From the NCBI GenBank assembly GCA_943737045.1, contig CALSFV010000246.1:558001-622000 (forward strand): 64,000 nt of DNA, in the 5' to 3' direction. The translations under genes and the position numbers were made by a program. This document shows positions 43,865-54,377 of the stretch, piece after piece. Every line of letters begins with the position of its first letter. The first letter of the stretch is position 1. Below the pieces are notes generated by a model. The model did no database searches. It saw only the letters and a list, made by a program, of their open reading frames with translations, and had not been told where the DNA came from. This stretch comes from Parapristionchus giblindavisi (Eukaryota > Nematoda > Chromadorea > Rhabditida > Diplogasteridae).

Positions 43865-46198
43865 CTAATCAGGAAATAATGCAAATACAGCAGATAATTG
43901 AATTTGTTCATCATCTTTCATAACCTTGAGCATATCATTCTCTCGTAATTGAATAAGTATCAATTCTTTCTTAATCTCATTACATATTCTTAATCGTTCT
44001 TCAGCAGCTACATCAACTCCTATATGTGTAGGTGCTCCATTCCTAAATACAATGAATAGAGTGATGAAAAGAGTAAGAGTATTTGGTTACTTAGTCATCG
44101 TAGATACTAGATCAGCCAGTGAAGTAAGAATAGTAGATAGAGTAGATAGAGCAATTGCTCGTATATCTCTTTCATTAGATGATAATAGTAATGATATATG
44201 AGGAAGAGCACATAAAGTAGTAGATAATGTCCATCCATTTCTATTACATTCTCTACATATACTTCCAATAATTCCCTTTCTTGAATTCTTAGATATAGAT
44301 TCTAATGCTTCATTCACTCCTCCCCTTTTACAAGTATCACGAAGACATCGAAATGCTTGCCATGATCCATTTAGTTCTTCCATTATTGATCCATGTTCCA
44401 TATCAATCATAGACATTATATCTATACTTGTCTATAATGTAATCTTCGTATATCTATCATATCAATCATATACTCAAACCTTATCATTCTTTTTCACACT
44501 ATTTCGCCTATCCTCAAACTTTTTCTTTGACGAGTCATCAAGAGCCATTCGTGATACCTCAATAGGTTAAAGATATCTTATCGAACATCATCTCATATTT
44601 TTTATTCCTTACTTTATTATTGAGATTGCACTTGTTTATTTGTTGTGATTGTTGAATAGGAGGAGGAGTAGATGAAACAATACGAAGGGATCTTTCTTCT
44701 AGTACAGGAGCACTCACAAATACTTCCTGAATCAACAAATTATTATTCTGGACACATGATTAGCAGTCACAAAAGAGGTATTTAACTCTTTCAAATCGGG
44801 ACAATGCTATTAAATTTATTCGGTTGCCGTGAAAAGTCAACGAAATTAGGAAAATCAATGAAGTTACTATTTTATATGAGTGAGCTGGACTAGCATACGC
44901 GATTACTACTATTGGGGATGTGGAGTAGTACTTGATTGAGATGAGATGTTTAATGAATGATGATAGAAGTGTAACATACATCGTTTAATGGAGAGGGAAG
45001 ATTGCTCGAAGAAGATGGTGAATCAATCACAATATCTAAAGAGACAAATGAATGGTGGGAAGAATATTTATACTTAAAACCTTTAGGTTGTTCTTGGAGA
45101 GAATATAATGAACTTCCCATTAGTTCAACTGAATCAGTCAATCTTTCATAAATGAGAAGTCGAAGATGATCATTCCGATCAAGATTTGAAGTTAAAAGTC
45201 TTGATGTACATGATATATCATATTGCCATTCTAGGGTGCACGGTTCCCAACTAAGACTTCGCACCTTCTCATTTGAACAAACAATCAGCGAATCACCTTC
45301 AATTAAAACTCTAGCAAATGAGCACATCATCATTTAAACCTTTATAAGAGAAATGTGCAGTGAGAATTGATTCATGGTATGGTTCACTTTGGGACACACA
45401 TTCCAATGTATCCAAATCCCAATATCGAATAACTCCTTCATCACCAAAAGATGCCATTAATCTTTCCCCAGGATTAAATGCCACACCTACAGTCTAAAGA
45501 ATACTCATTAAGAGAATCATTATTTTAGAACTAACCGAATGAACAAATCTTGTGAGCAGTTTTCGTTGTCGGAGATCATATAATTGAAGACATACATCAT
45601 CTCCAATAAGAAGAAGGGAATCATCGGGACTAGATTGGACACATCTAACAGGTCGTGATGATCGTAGTGACATAAGTGTGGATGGATGACGACGTGCATC
45701 TGATATTCTACATACACCATCTTCATCTCCTGATATCCATTGATATGGAGAACGACTCAATGATGATACACAGGTCACACTATTGTTGTGATCAACCAAA
45801 CGTCTACTTTCGCGTCCTAAATCATGTAAATGACATTTATTCATTATGTAACATTTTTGACAGAACCTGATGAAACGTCTATAAGCTTAAGCAAGTTAGA
45901 AGTGGTAGCAGCCATTGAACGTTCATCGTGCGATACAGACAAATGGCTCACCGTCTCACCCCCTTCATGTAACCATAACTAAATACATTTATGATAGAAT
46001 AAAAATGTAAATATAACTTACCGGTTTATCGCTAGTATTGTGTGCAAAAGAATAAGCAGCAAGGCTTCTGCCAAGCAGAATAACTTCTTCTTTTAATGAT
46101 ATTCCACCTAATGAAACATTTCTTATACCAGTAAGCTCAACTGAAGAAAAAAACAGATTCAATCAAAACCCAAAGATAAGCATACATTCTTTTTCCAT
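43865..46198 (-). CDS. KATNB1: Katanin p80 (KATNB1-like) with WD40 repeats and con80 domain
   Basis: The regulatory subunit targets the p60 microtubule-severing ATPase. Exon 1 is short (46198-46186, MEKE), and exon 2 (46140-46022) follows in phase with FELTGIRNVSLGGISLKEEV. WD40 blades are visible as SHDERSMAATTSNLLKLIDV, HNNSVTCVSSLSRSPYQWIS with GDEDGVCRISDARR, SSPDDSLLLIGDDVCLQLYD and FNPGERLMASFGDEGVIRYW. NEKVRSLSWEPCTLEWQYDI matches the p80 LRVYGWEP segment after the propeller. The con80 domain gives KFEDRRNSVKKNDK, MEELNGSWQAFRCLRDTCKR, WTLSTTLCALPHISLLLSSN and AEERLRICNEIKKELI, ending LFPD at 43865. Having WD40 and con80 in one protein is the p80 architecture; C. elegans MEI-2, as I recall, keeps only the con80 part. 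Confidence 0.8.
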
Positions 46199-46639
46199 AT
46201 TTTTCTTAGAAATAGTGTTGTTGGTTAAGATAGTAAGCAATAAACAGAAGATTTCATCTGAAAAAAATTTCGATTACGAAAAAATTACAAACATTTACCA
46301 AAGACAAAAAACATACAACGGAATATAATGAACACGCACTACACAGTAAGCACTATAGGATAAAGTCTTTAGTAGACAAGTAGAGGGTATACTGATCCGA
46401 ACGTTCGGCCGAACTATCTTGTGAGGAAAACTGTGCTTCCGCCACTTAGACTAATTGTGGTGTAAACGATACAGTCGAGTGCAATTTTTTACTTTTCTAA
46501 AATACAGAAAGTAATACACCGATCTTTTTCATTGTTGCAATTGTTGATTGATAGAATTAGTCTGAAACCGTTACCGGTCTACTTTACCGCTTAGGTTATC
46601 AATCTCACTAACGGGATACGTGTTTGTTCATTTACAAAG
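46199..46639. promoter_or_regulatory. Divergent promoter region of katanin p80 and the SOCS gene
   Basis: A 441-bp gap between two divergent start codons with no coding potential and no recognised motif. It presumably serves both genes. Confidence 0.4.
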
Positions 46640-47384
46640 ATGTGGGATGGAGCAGGTGATCCATCTATTGCTCGTATAATTATGTATGCACGTGATTGCG
46701 ATTGGTATGTGTTTGTTTATATTGATTTATGATTTTCATTCAATTTTTTAAGGTACTGGGGAAAATTAAGTTGGGAAGATGCTGAGAAGCTTCTTATGAT
46801 GTGCTCTCCTGGTAAATATTTACTACGAGATAGCAGATCGAGAGATTCCGTATTCTCATTGAGCTATAAAACAAAGGATAAGGTTTGTCTCTTATTATTT
46901 GATGTATGAAAAAATGTGTTGAAGGTGTATCATACTCGGGGAGATTCTCTTCTTCTTAAATCAGTATCATATAGAAAATGTATGGATGTTTCACCTCTTG
47001 ATGCATTTGAGAGACTTGTCAAACAATGTAATGGAAGAGAATTGGAGATGCTCATATTCAAGAAAGATAATCAATTCACTAATTCTAATTTTACCCTAAC
47101 CACTCCGCTCAGGTTCGTTATGTTTTACATAATTGTGCTTTACTTTTATAGTTTAATTATCATTTTATAGAATAAAGTAATTCTCACGACACTTCAGAAA
47201 ACATGAATGTATGCCTTCGCTACAGTTCTTAACGAGAAAGGTTATTCGGTCTAATTCATTACTTCTGAAAGACGCGAAGTTGTTGCCTTCTTCTTTGGAA
47301 AAATATATTCACCAATCTGATTCCTTTAATCCACCTATTTATGAATGTTTGCAGTTGTTGCAAATAAGGTCAAATCGAACGTAA
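46640..47384 (+). CDS. SH2 and SOCS-box protein (SOCS family)
   Basis: Likely substrate adaptor that links phosphotyrosine proteins to an Elongin-Cullin E3 ligase. The start MWDGAGDPSIARIIMYARDC at 46640 is followed by an SH2 domain: YWGKLSWEDAEKLLMMCSPG, KYLLRDSRSRDSVFSLSYKT with the phosphotyrosine-binding Arg in LLRDS, and VYHTRGDSLLLKSVSYRKC. The last exon begins at an internal CACTTCAG and reads PSLQFLTRKVIRSNSLLLKD then LLPSSLEKYIHQ, matching the SOCS-box pattern SLQ.L.R..I ... LP..L..YL. Stop at 47382-47384. About 190 aa, with a very short N-terminal extension, like CIS/SOCS1-3. The acceptor of the last exon was chosen because the nearer one gives an immediate stop. Confidence 0.75.
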
Positions 47385-47776
47385 TTTTAACGAATATAAA
47401 TATTGTACATACATACATTTAATCATAGGATTACTATAGTCATATATTGTCTCATAGTAGATTTTTAAATATCATATTTTATGTATATAGATCTATATAT
47501 AGATGATCATGTCAAATAGATCTCTGCAGTTTCTTCGGTTAACTAATCTGCCCGTACTTCTGACCAATTATTTTTTGTATAATATAGTATACTACGGTGT
47601 ATATACGCTATCCCATAACCTTTACGATCTATATAAATTAATATATTTCCATTATGAATGCGCACTGACATGGATGAAATGTGATCAAATCAATATAATA
47701 CTTGTGTGAATTACATTGATAATATCGCCATTATTATAACTATAAGAGGAATATTATTGTTGTTGTTGTATCAGAA
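47385..47776. other. Intergenic region before GTPBP3
   Basis: An AT-rich 392-bp gap. TTGTTGTATCAG (47763-47774) lies two bases before the GTPBP3 ATG and looks like a trans-splice acceptor. The two genes are on the same strand, but the gap is longer than the roughly 100 bp typical of nematode operons. Confidence 0.4.
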
Positions 47777-50700
47777 ATGAGTACAATATTTGCTCTGTCA
47801 TCAGGATCTCTTCCATCTGCAATAGCTATATTTAGAATATCTGGTTAGAAATTTCTAATTAAAGAATAAATAAATACCTTTGTAGGAGATCGTAGTAGAA
47901 ATGTTCTATTTGAATTAACGAAGAGACGCATAATAAAACCTCGATATATTTTCCATTCTAAAATATTCGATTGTAAAGGGAATCCTTTTGATTCAGCAAT
48001 GGCTGCTTATCTTCCTGGTATGGGTTTCACTTCTAAACATTCTTCAATACTTGTTCCCCTTTAATATTCCATTATCCGATTCTAATTTGATTGTTTAGTT
48101 GTTTGTGTATGAGAGTGTCTCATCGTCATTAAATTATCACGGATACATACAGAGACATGAGAGTATATAGATATTTAATTTAATTTAATTTATTATATCA
48201 CGGGTCTCCGGTAAAAGTGTAGAAACGCCTGCCACTATGAAAATTTTTTTGTCTCCAATTTCGATGAAAGTCGGTCAGTGTGCAGTTGGGGGCCATGAGA
48301 AGGCCTAGCCACTTGATTTGGCCAAAATTCCAAATTATCGATTTTTTGTGATCTACCCTGCAAATGATCATAACTCGGTTCATTTTCATCGTACAGCGAG
48401 CTGGCAGGTGTCATTCGAACCGTATTATAATGCTCTCAAAAAAAAGTGTTTCATGACCCGCTGCAAAGTCGTCTTCAGGGCGAAAAACGCGAAAAACACA
48501 TTTTTTGAAAAAAATGTGACCTGTTCTCGAACATTTTATATTGAGTGCACGCGTATTATTGCAGAAAATAAGTTTTCAGATGACGTACAAAGTCGGTAGG
48601 TTGTTCATTTGCCGTATCTCTGTCCCCCCCCCCAATACCGTTTAATAGAGTACACGGGACTTATTTTTAGTCATTTTTTCCACCTCAACAGTTTTTCGAT
48701 CGTATCTGCCTTCAAAATGGTCCAATCGACTATTCGAAAAAAGGAAAATGATGCTCTCGGAAAGGCGAATAAAAAGTTCTCTGATGATCGAATAGCTATA
48801 ACAACCCATTTTCGAGTTATTCGAGGAAAACCTCATCAACATCGATTTTGTCGGCTGTTTCATGACAGTTATGGAAAAATTGTTGCAGAAACTACTTATT
48901 TCATTTACTGATCTGATCATCTAATCATGATCCGATAAGATCTGATATGATATGATATGATCCGATGGAGAAGAGCCCCACTGCTGGTTCTTCCCTTCGA
49001 AGACACGGCGGTTCAATAACAGTAATAAAGACGGAGATCGATGGTTTTGGAATCATAATTTAGATACTGATCATTCAAGAACCGCGAAATTGTAACCCTC
49101 AGATTAAAACTTTTATTTTATAACCGACTATTTGAATACCGATGAATGAGTAAAATTGATTTGTGCCCTTTTGTTATGTAATCTACGCGAAGGAAACGAG
49201 CATCCGTAAACGACGTTTTGCACCCCGACGATTTAGAACCGTCGATCGCGAACTGATTATTCTGGAAACGACTTTTTGCACCCCGACGATTTAGAACCGT
49301 CGATCGCGAACTGATTATTCTGGAAACGACTTTTTGCACCCCGACGATTTAGAACCGTCGATCGCGAACTGATTATTCTGGAAACGACTTTTTGCACCCC
49401 GACGATTTAGAACCGTCGATCGCGAACTGATTATTCTTGAAACGACTTTTTACACCCCGACGATTTAGAACCGTCAATCGCGAACTAATTATTATGGAAA
49501 CGAGTTTTTACACCCCGACGATTTAGAACCGTCGATTGCGAACTGATTATTATGGAAACGACTTTTTACGCCCCGACGATTTAGAACCGTCGATCGCGAA
49601 CTGATTTTTTTGGAACTATTACTATGCGGAAGGCAACGGTTCACCACGTGTGCGATATCACTATGAGTTATTGTGAACTACCGTAATCTACCGTAACCCG
49701 GTTCGGTAGGTCAGATCAAGTGCGATGGGTCAGATTTCAATAAAACTTGTCGGAATAACAATCACATGTGTGATATCACTATGAGCAATTGTGAACTACC
49801 GTAATCTACCGTAACCTGGTTCGATGGGTCAGATCAAGTGCGATGGGTCAGATTTCACTAAAATGGGTCAGACACTAAATTGTGCGTCAGATTTGAGCAG
49901 CAGAGTGTGCGGGAAAGGGGTTTCAAAAAAATCAAAAAAAATATTTGAAAAAATCTTTTGATCAGTGTAAATTTTTTATTGAAATATTTTTTTTTTAAAT
50001 TCTTTGTTTTTTTTTTATTTCATAACGGCAATTTCGACAATATTCAGTGAATCCTGACACGTCCCACTTCATCTGACCCACCGAACCGGGTTACGGTAGA
50101 TTCCAGGTTCATAATAGCTAATTAATCATGTCACGCACACGTATTGGCTATTCCGACAAGTTTTATTGAAATCTGACCCATCGCACTTGATCTGACCTAC
50201 CGAACCGGGTTACGGTAGATTACGGTAGTTCACAATAACTCATAGTGATATCGCACACGTGGTGAACCGTTGCCTTCCGCATAGTAATAGTTCCAATAAA
50301 AATCAGTTCGCGATCGACGGTTCTAAATCGTCGGGGTGTAAAAAGTCGTTTCCATAATAATCAGTTCGCGATTGACGGTTCTAAATCGTCGGGGTGTAAA
50401 AAGTCGTTTCCATAATAATCAGTTCGCGATCGACGGTTCTAAATCGTCGGGGTGTAAAAAGTCGTTTCAAGAATAATCAGTTCGCAATCGACGGTTCTAA
50501 ATCGTCGGGGTGTAAAAAGTCGTTTCAAGAATAATCAGTTCGCGATCGACGGTTCTAAATCGTCGGGGTGTAAAAAGTCGTTTCCAGAATAATCAGTTCG
50601 CGATCGACAGTTCTAAATCGTCGGGGTGTAAAAAGTCGTTTCTATAGGATTGGTTTCAAGATGATATTATCTATTCTCTAATTTCCATAATTAAGATTCT

Positions 50701-53700
50701 GTATGAATTGATGCTAATTTGTCGATGTCATTACGACGGTTATAAAATAAATTTTCCAGAATAATTTCAACTGAATCGTAGTTTCCTAAATTATGATTCC
50801 AAAACCATCGATCTCCATTAAGACCGACTCTGGATTTTTCAAACCTATTGCAAAATTGGTCAAAAAAGTCTTAACACGAAAATTCAAATGAGATATACGA
50901 TATGATTGGGTGCGTTGCGGCGACGCGCTGCGGCTGCTCGCCATAGGAGCGCTTCTGACTGCAGCTATCACCGGGTTTTGCGAGCTATATGGAACATGTT
51001 GAGATGGCTTAGTGGCTAGAAGTTTTGTTTAGCGATCCGAACACCGTAGGTTCGAATCCCGCCCGGTTCAAATCAAATTTTCCGATTTTTCAAACCTCTT
51101 TCCTCCGTCACTGGAATCTTGAACGTCACTGGGACAGACGAGATAACAAGATCAGACCGGAGAGAGTATCAATGATGGATTTCGCCCTTGGACTGTACAA
51201 TAGAATGCTCGAGGAGGTTCAGCAAGGAGTCGGAATCGGTCCAATGTCGGAATCATTCAAGGAATACGAGAAGTTACCGAAGCATCCGAGACCCATAGGA
51301 TGGGCACTTCGCATTCGGAAGAAGAGTGCCCCATACGACTCTGTTGCCAAGCAGATGGTGGTCGATCAATTCGAGGAATTCTACGCAGCTAGGAACAAGC
51401 TGAGAGCAGAAGAAGTCGAGAAGAGAATGAAGGCGAGAACGGATATCATGCCCGCTAACCGAATGTCACACGATCAGATCAAGAACTGCATTCGGACTCT
51501 GCTAGCGAAGAAGAAGGAGGAGACAGAGAAGAAGCTGAGCACCACAAGAGCCAAGAGAGATGTGCCATTGGATATGGATTTCATCAAAAACTGGGAGAAG
51601 GACTACGATGAGGAGGGAGGAGGAATTGAGGATGAAGTGAAAGTACATGAGGATGATCTGACTATCTCCTCCGATGCAATCTACAACTGGATAAAAACCG
51701 AGATTAACACTTTGTTCACGAATGAGGCCCCTGACTTGTCTACATCCCTCGTTTTCGATCAGTGATGTTGATAATTGCATATTGATTGCTTGCTTTTATA
51801 ATATTTTTTCATGTATAATATAAAATAAAGTCGATTGGGTAGTTTTAGCTGTACAAAGAATAATTTCCTTTCCGTTCATTCATTGGAATCGATGAAACTA
51901 GAGAAAGTTTAGTGATTTTCCTCGAATAACTCGAAAATGGGTTGTCATAGCTATTCGACCATCAGAGAACTTTTTATTCGCCTTTCCGAGAGCATCATTT
52001 TTCTTTTTTCGAATAGTCGATTGGACCATTTTGAAGGCAGATACGATCGAAAAACTGTTGAGGTGGAAAAAATGACTAACAATAAGTCCCGTGTACTCTA
52101 TTAAACGCTATTGGGGGGACAGAGATACGGCAAATGAACAACCTACCGACTTTGTACGTCATCTGAAAACTTATTTTCCGCAATAATACGCGTGCACTCA
52201 AGAGAAAATGTTCGAGAACAGGTCACATTTTTTTTCAAAAAATGTGTTTTTCGCGTTTTTCGCCCTGAAGACGACTTTGCAGCGAACGGGTCATGAAACA
52301 CTTTTTTTGAGAGCATTATAATACGGTTCGAATGACACCTGCCAGCTCGCTGACTGACCGACTTTCATCGAAATCGGAGGCAAAAAAATTTCATAGTGGC
52401 AGACCCGGCCGTTTTTGCTACACTTTTACAGGAGACCCGTGATATAGAGTATGTAGATATTTATACATTAAAGGTCCATCTACATTCACTGGAGAAGATT
52501 CAGCTGAGATATATATTCATGGAAGTAGGGCAATTGTGAATTGTATGAATGAACGACTATCATCAATGGAAGGATTAAGACATGCTCATGCTGGAGAATT
52601 CACTAAAAGGTATATATGTAAGATATGATAGATACTAAATCAACAATAATTGTATAGAGCACTGATGAATGGAAAAGTGAATTTAAGTGAAGTAAATGCA
52701 TTACGAGCTCTTATAAATTCTACTAGTTCTCGTCAATTAGATCAAGCGAATAGAGCATTATCTGAAGGAGATTGGCTAGCTAAAAGAATAACAAAATTAC
52801 GGTATATTTTTATTATTATTGAATAGTGCATCAGCAATAGTTATCGATCCATGATTATCGATTATACTCTTGGCTGCTTTAAAGTGCTGTAAATGATAAA
52901 ATGAAAAAAAATCATTTATTTATCTTGAAACGATTTCACACTCATCTACAGTATCTACATATTAAATATTTCATTTTTCTCTCCTTTTGACGCTATTTAC
53001 ATTGGCAATTAGAATCTCGTAACTAGATTACGGTTTATACTTTTTCAGTGCGAGAATCGCTATCATTGCCGATTTTGGAGAATATGTGAAGGAGGATATA
53101 AATGATGTAAGCTAAACAAATTAGATATATTCGATATAAAATCGTTAAAGGTAAAAAGAGAATTGAACGATTTGATAGAAGATATAATTGATAGAAAGAA
53201 GAAAGGAATAGAAGGAGAAAGAGTTCGTAAAGGAATACGTATAGTATTGATTGGTAGACCAAATGTAGGGAAGAGTAGTATATTCAATCGATTATGTTAG
53301 TTTTATTGAATTATTAATATGAATGATAATGATTGTACCGTTAGGTGGATATGACAGATCAATAGTGTCATCGATATCAGGAACAACTAGAGATTCAATC
53401 CAAGTGAATAGAGATATTGAAGGAATCCCTGTGTCTCTTGAAGACACAGCTGGAATTCATTCAACAGATGATCCTATTGAGAAATATGGTATTGATCGAT
53501 CATTCAAAAGGTTGTCTTGTCTTCTTTATAGTTTGTATCATTCTAGTTATTTAGAATAGAAGAAGCAGATATCATAATTATAGTTCAAGATGGAAGTAGA
53601 AATGATGATCTACAGTATATTAGGAGCATTATTCCATCTAAGACTCAAGTTATTACTGTAACTAATAAAGCGGATCTCATTGATGAGCAGCCAAGGATTG

Positions 53701-53874
53701 ATGGAGATAATGTTGATTATTATTTAATCAATTGATATTGATTTATGTATTGAGGTCTATACAATAGCTACATCTTTAAATGGAATTGAATCATTAGAGA
53801 GAAAGTTAAAAGAAGTTGTTATGGATATTTGTCCATCAAATACTGAATTGACTCTATCTGCAGGATTAGATGAG
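47777..53874 (+). CDS. GTPBP3: GTPBP3/MnmE, mitochondrial tRNA U34-modifying GTPase (3' end not in window)
   Basis: With MTO1/MnmG it makes the taurinomethyl- or carboxymethylaminomethyl-type modification of tRNA wobble uridine in mitochondria. The start [20 protein letters not shown] and the formyl-THF-binding domain ([37 protein letters not shown]) precede the helical part and the G domain. The G motifs are GRPNVGKSS (G1), GTTRDS (G2), EDTAGIHS (G3) and TNKAD (G4). The last visible exon ends LSAGLDE at 53874 with a good donor. The C-terminal helices and the CIGK-type cysteine motif do not appear in the remaining 10 kb, which is all repeats. Either the gene continues past the window through a giant intron or it is broken. 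A 4.25 kb element splits the intron between YLPG and PSTFTG. Confidence 0.88.
49210..49612. repeat. 58-bp tandem repeat, about 7 copies (left arm)
   Basis: The unit contains CACCCCGACGATTTAGAACC, GTCGATCGCGAACTGATTAT and GGAAACGACTTTTT. Copies 2-4 are almost identical and the outer ones diverge slightly. The same array appears inverted at 50300-50645 (about 6 copies). Confidence 0.9.
50300..50645. repeat. 58-bp tandem repeat, inverted array (right arm)
   Basis: The complement of the left-arm unit (ATCAGTTCGCGATCGACGGT, TCTAAATCGTCGGGGTGTAA) repeats about 6 times. Left and right arrays differ in copy number, which fits unequal expansion after the foldback formed. Confidence 0.9.
50995..51071 (+). 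other. tRNA-like module before the element's ORF
   Basis: TGGCTTAGTGGCTAGAAG (box-A-like) and GGTTCGAATCCCGCC (box B, exact consensus) occur at tRNA spacing. Only four acceptor base pairs form (GAAC with GTTC) and no proper anticodon arm is seen, so it is a tRNA-derived relic or an internal pol III promoter. Confidence 0.5.
51172..51765 (+). CDS. Transposon-borne basic protein with a GWAL-type motif
   Basis: The reading frame is open further upstream, but the first ATG is at 51172 ([20 protein letters not shown]), giving 197 aa; an upstream exon is possible. The centre reads [20 protein letters not shown], a Gln/Phe-containing helix [28 protein letters not shown] and [20 protein letters not shown]; the C-terminal third is acidic. 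From memory, the order GWAL(K/R) - aromatic - helix - VxxxM - QIxxxxxxLxxKK resembles the tail of many uncharacterised, probably transposon-associated proteins in cnidarians and molluscs. No catalytic motif is visible. Codon use is less A/T-ending than in the flanking host gene. Function unknown. Confidence 0.5.
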   Translation: MMDFALGLYNRMLEEVQQGVGIGPMSESFKEYEKLPKHPRPIGWALRIRKKSAPYDSVAKQMVVDQFEEFYAARNKLRAEEVEKRMKARTDIMPANRMSHDQIKNCIRTLLAKKKEETEKKLSTTRAKRDVPLDMDFIKNWEKDYDEEGGGIEDEVKVHEDDLTISSDAIYNWIKTEINTLFTNEAPDLSTSLVFDQ

Positions 53875-54124
53875 GTATTCGTTTATTACATTTTCAAGCT
53901 AAAGATACCGTAACACGAGAAAAAAATTGAAAATTGTTTTAAATTGTGGAAAAACTTTAACAAGGAGTCTCTTTTATATTAAGAAGGTATGCTTAAAAAA
54001 TCCGGAGGTGAAAAAAAAATCAAGTGTAAAAATCGTGCAAAAGAAATCGCGCCGGCGGGGGATCGAACCAGCTGCGCTAAAATTGTAAGCGAGATCTTTG
54101 CCACTGCCCCACCACTAGCTCTGA
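53875..54124. other. Start of the terminal repeat region, with a minus-strand tRNA-like module
   Basis: After the last GTPBP3 exon the DNA is non-coding. On the minus strand 54115-54047 carries GCTAGTGGTGGGGCAGTGGC (box-A-like), a CGCTTACAATTTTAGCG arm and GGTTCGATCCCCCGCC (box-B-like). A shortened inverted partner lies at 61231-61265. Confidence 0.5.
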
Positions 54125-54377
54125 CAAGGGAAGTGTAAGAAATATTTTTTAGACCTATGGACGAGAGTATTTTTTCTCGATAGCTATAGGCAATATAAGG
54201 TCGTAACCAAAAAATTAGAATCTGGCATGCACTTTCCGATTTTATATAAATAATTATATTTTGTACATTCGAACGCGCTGTTTACATGCTGTGTAGGCGA
54301 TGAAATAAGACTCCCCTGATAGAGCTCTTGAAAGATCAGTGCACACGGCGTGGTATCTCTGGTGTTGAAATCTTTGC

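Larger units (their letters stand above)
49033..50816. mobile_element. 1.78 kb foldback nested in the GTPBP3-intron element
   Basis: The ends GGAGATCGATGGTTTTGGAA and their complement are flanked by ATAAAGAC (49025-49032) and ATTAAGAC (50817-50824), an 8-bp duplication with one mismatch. Each arm is largely a 58-bp tandem repeat followed by GTGAACTACCGTAATCTACC and GGTCAGATTT blocks. The loop near 49900-50030 is A/T-rich. Eight-bp duplications are made by hAT-type and some other transposases. Confidence 0.8.
48196..52444. mobile_element. 4.25 kb TIR element with TA duplication and ORF cargo, in a GTPBP3 intron
   Basis: Terminal arms of about 500-650 bp start TATCACGGGTCTCC and are mirrored at the right end; TA lies on both sides (48194-48195, 52445-52446). 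Shared arm blocks include GACTTTCATCGAAAT, AATACGGTTCGAATGACACC, TTTTTCGCCCTGAAGACGAC and CCATTTTGAAGGCAGATACG. Between the arms are a short open region starting near 48966, a nested 1.78 kb foldback (49033-50816), a tRNA-like module and a 198-codon ORF (51172-51765). No DDE transposase was recognised. Confidence 0.8.

Noticed and set aside
49210..50645. Regular 58-bp repeats as a possible CRISPR-like array
   Set aside because: Units are directly abutting with no spacers, in a eukaryotic foldback; this is a tandem minisatellite.
50995..51071. Functional tRNA gene
   Set aside because: Box A and B are good, but acceptor and anticodon stems do not form; kept only as tRNA-like. The same applies to the modules at 9698, 14444 and 54047.
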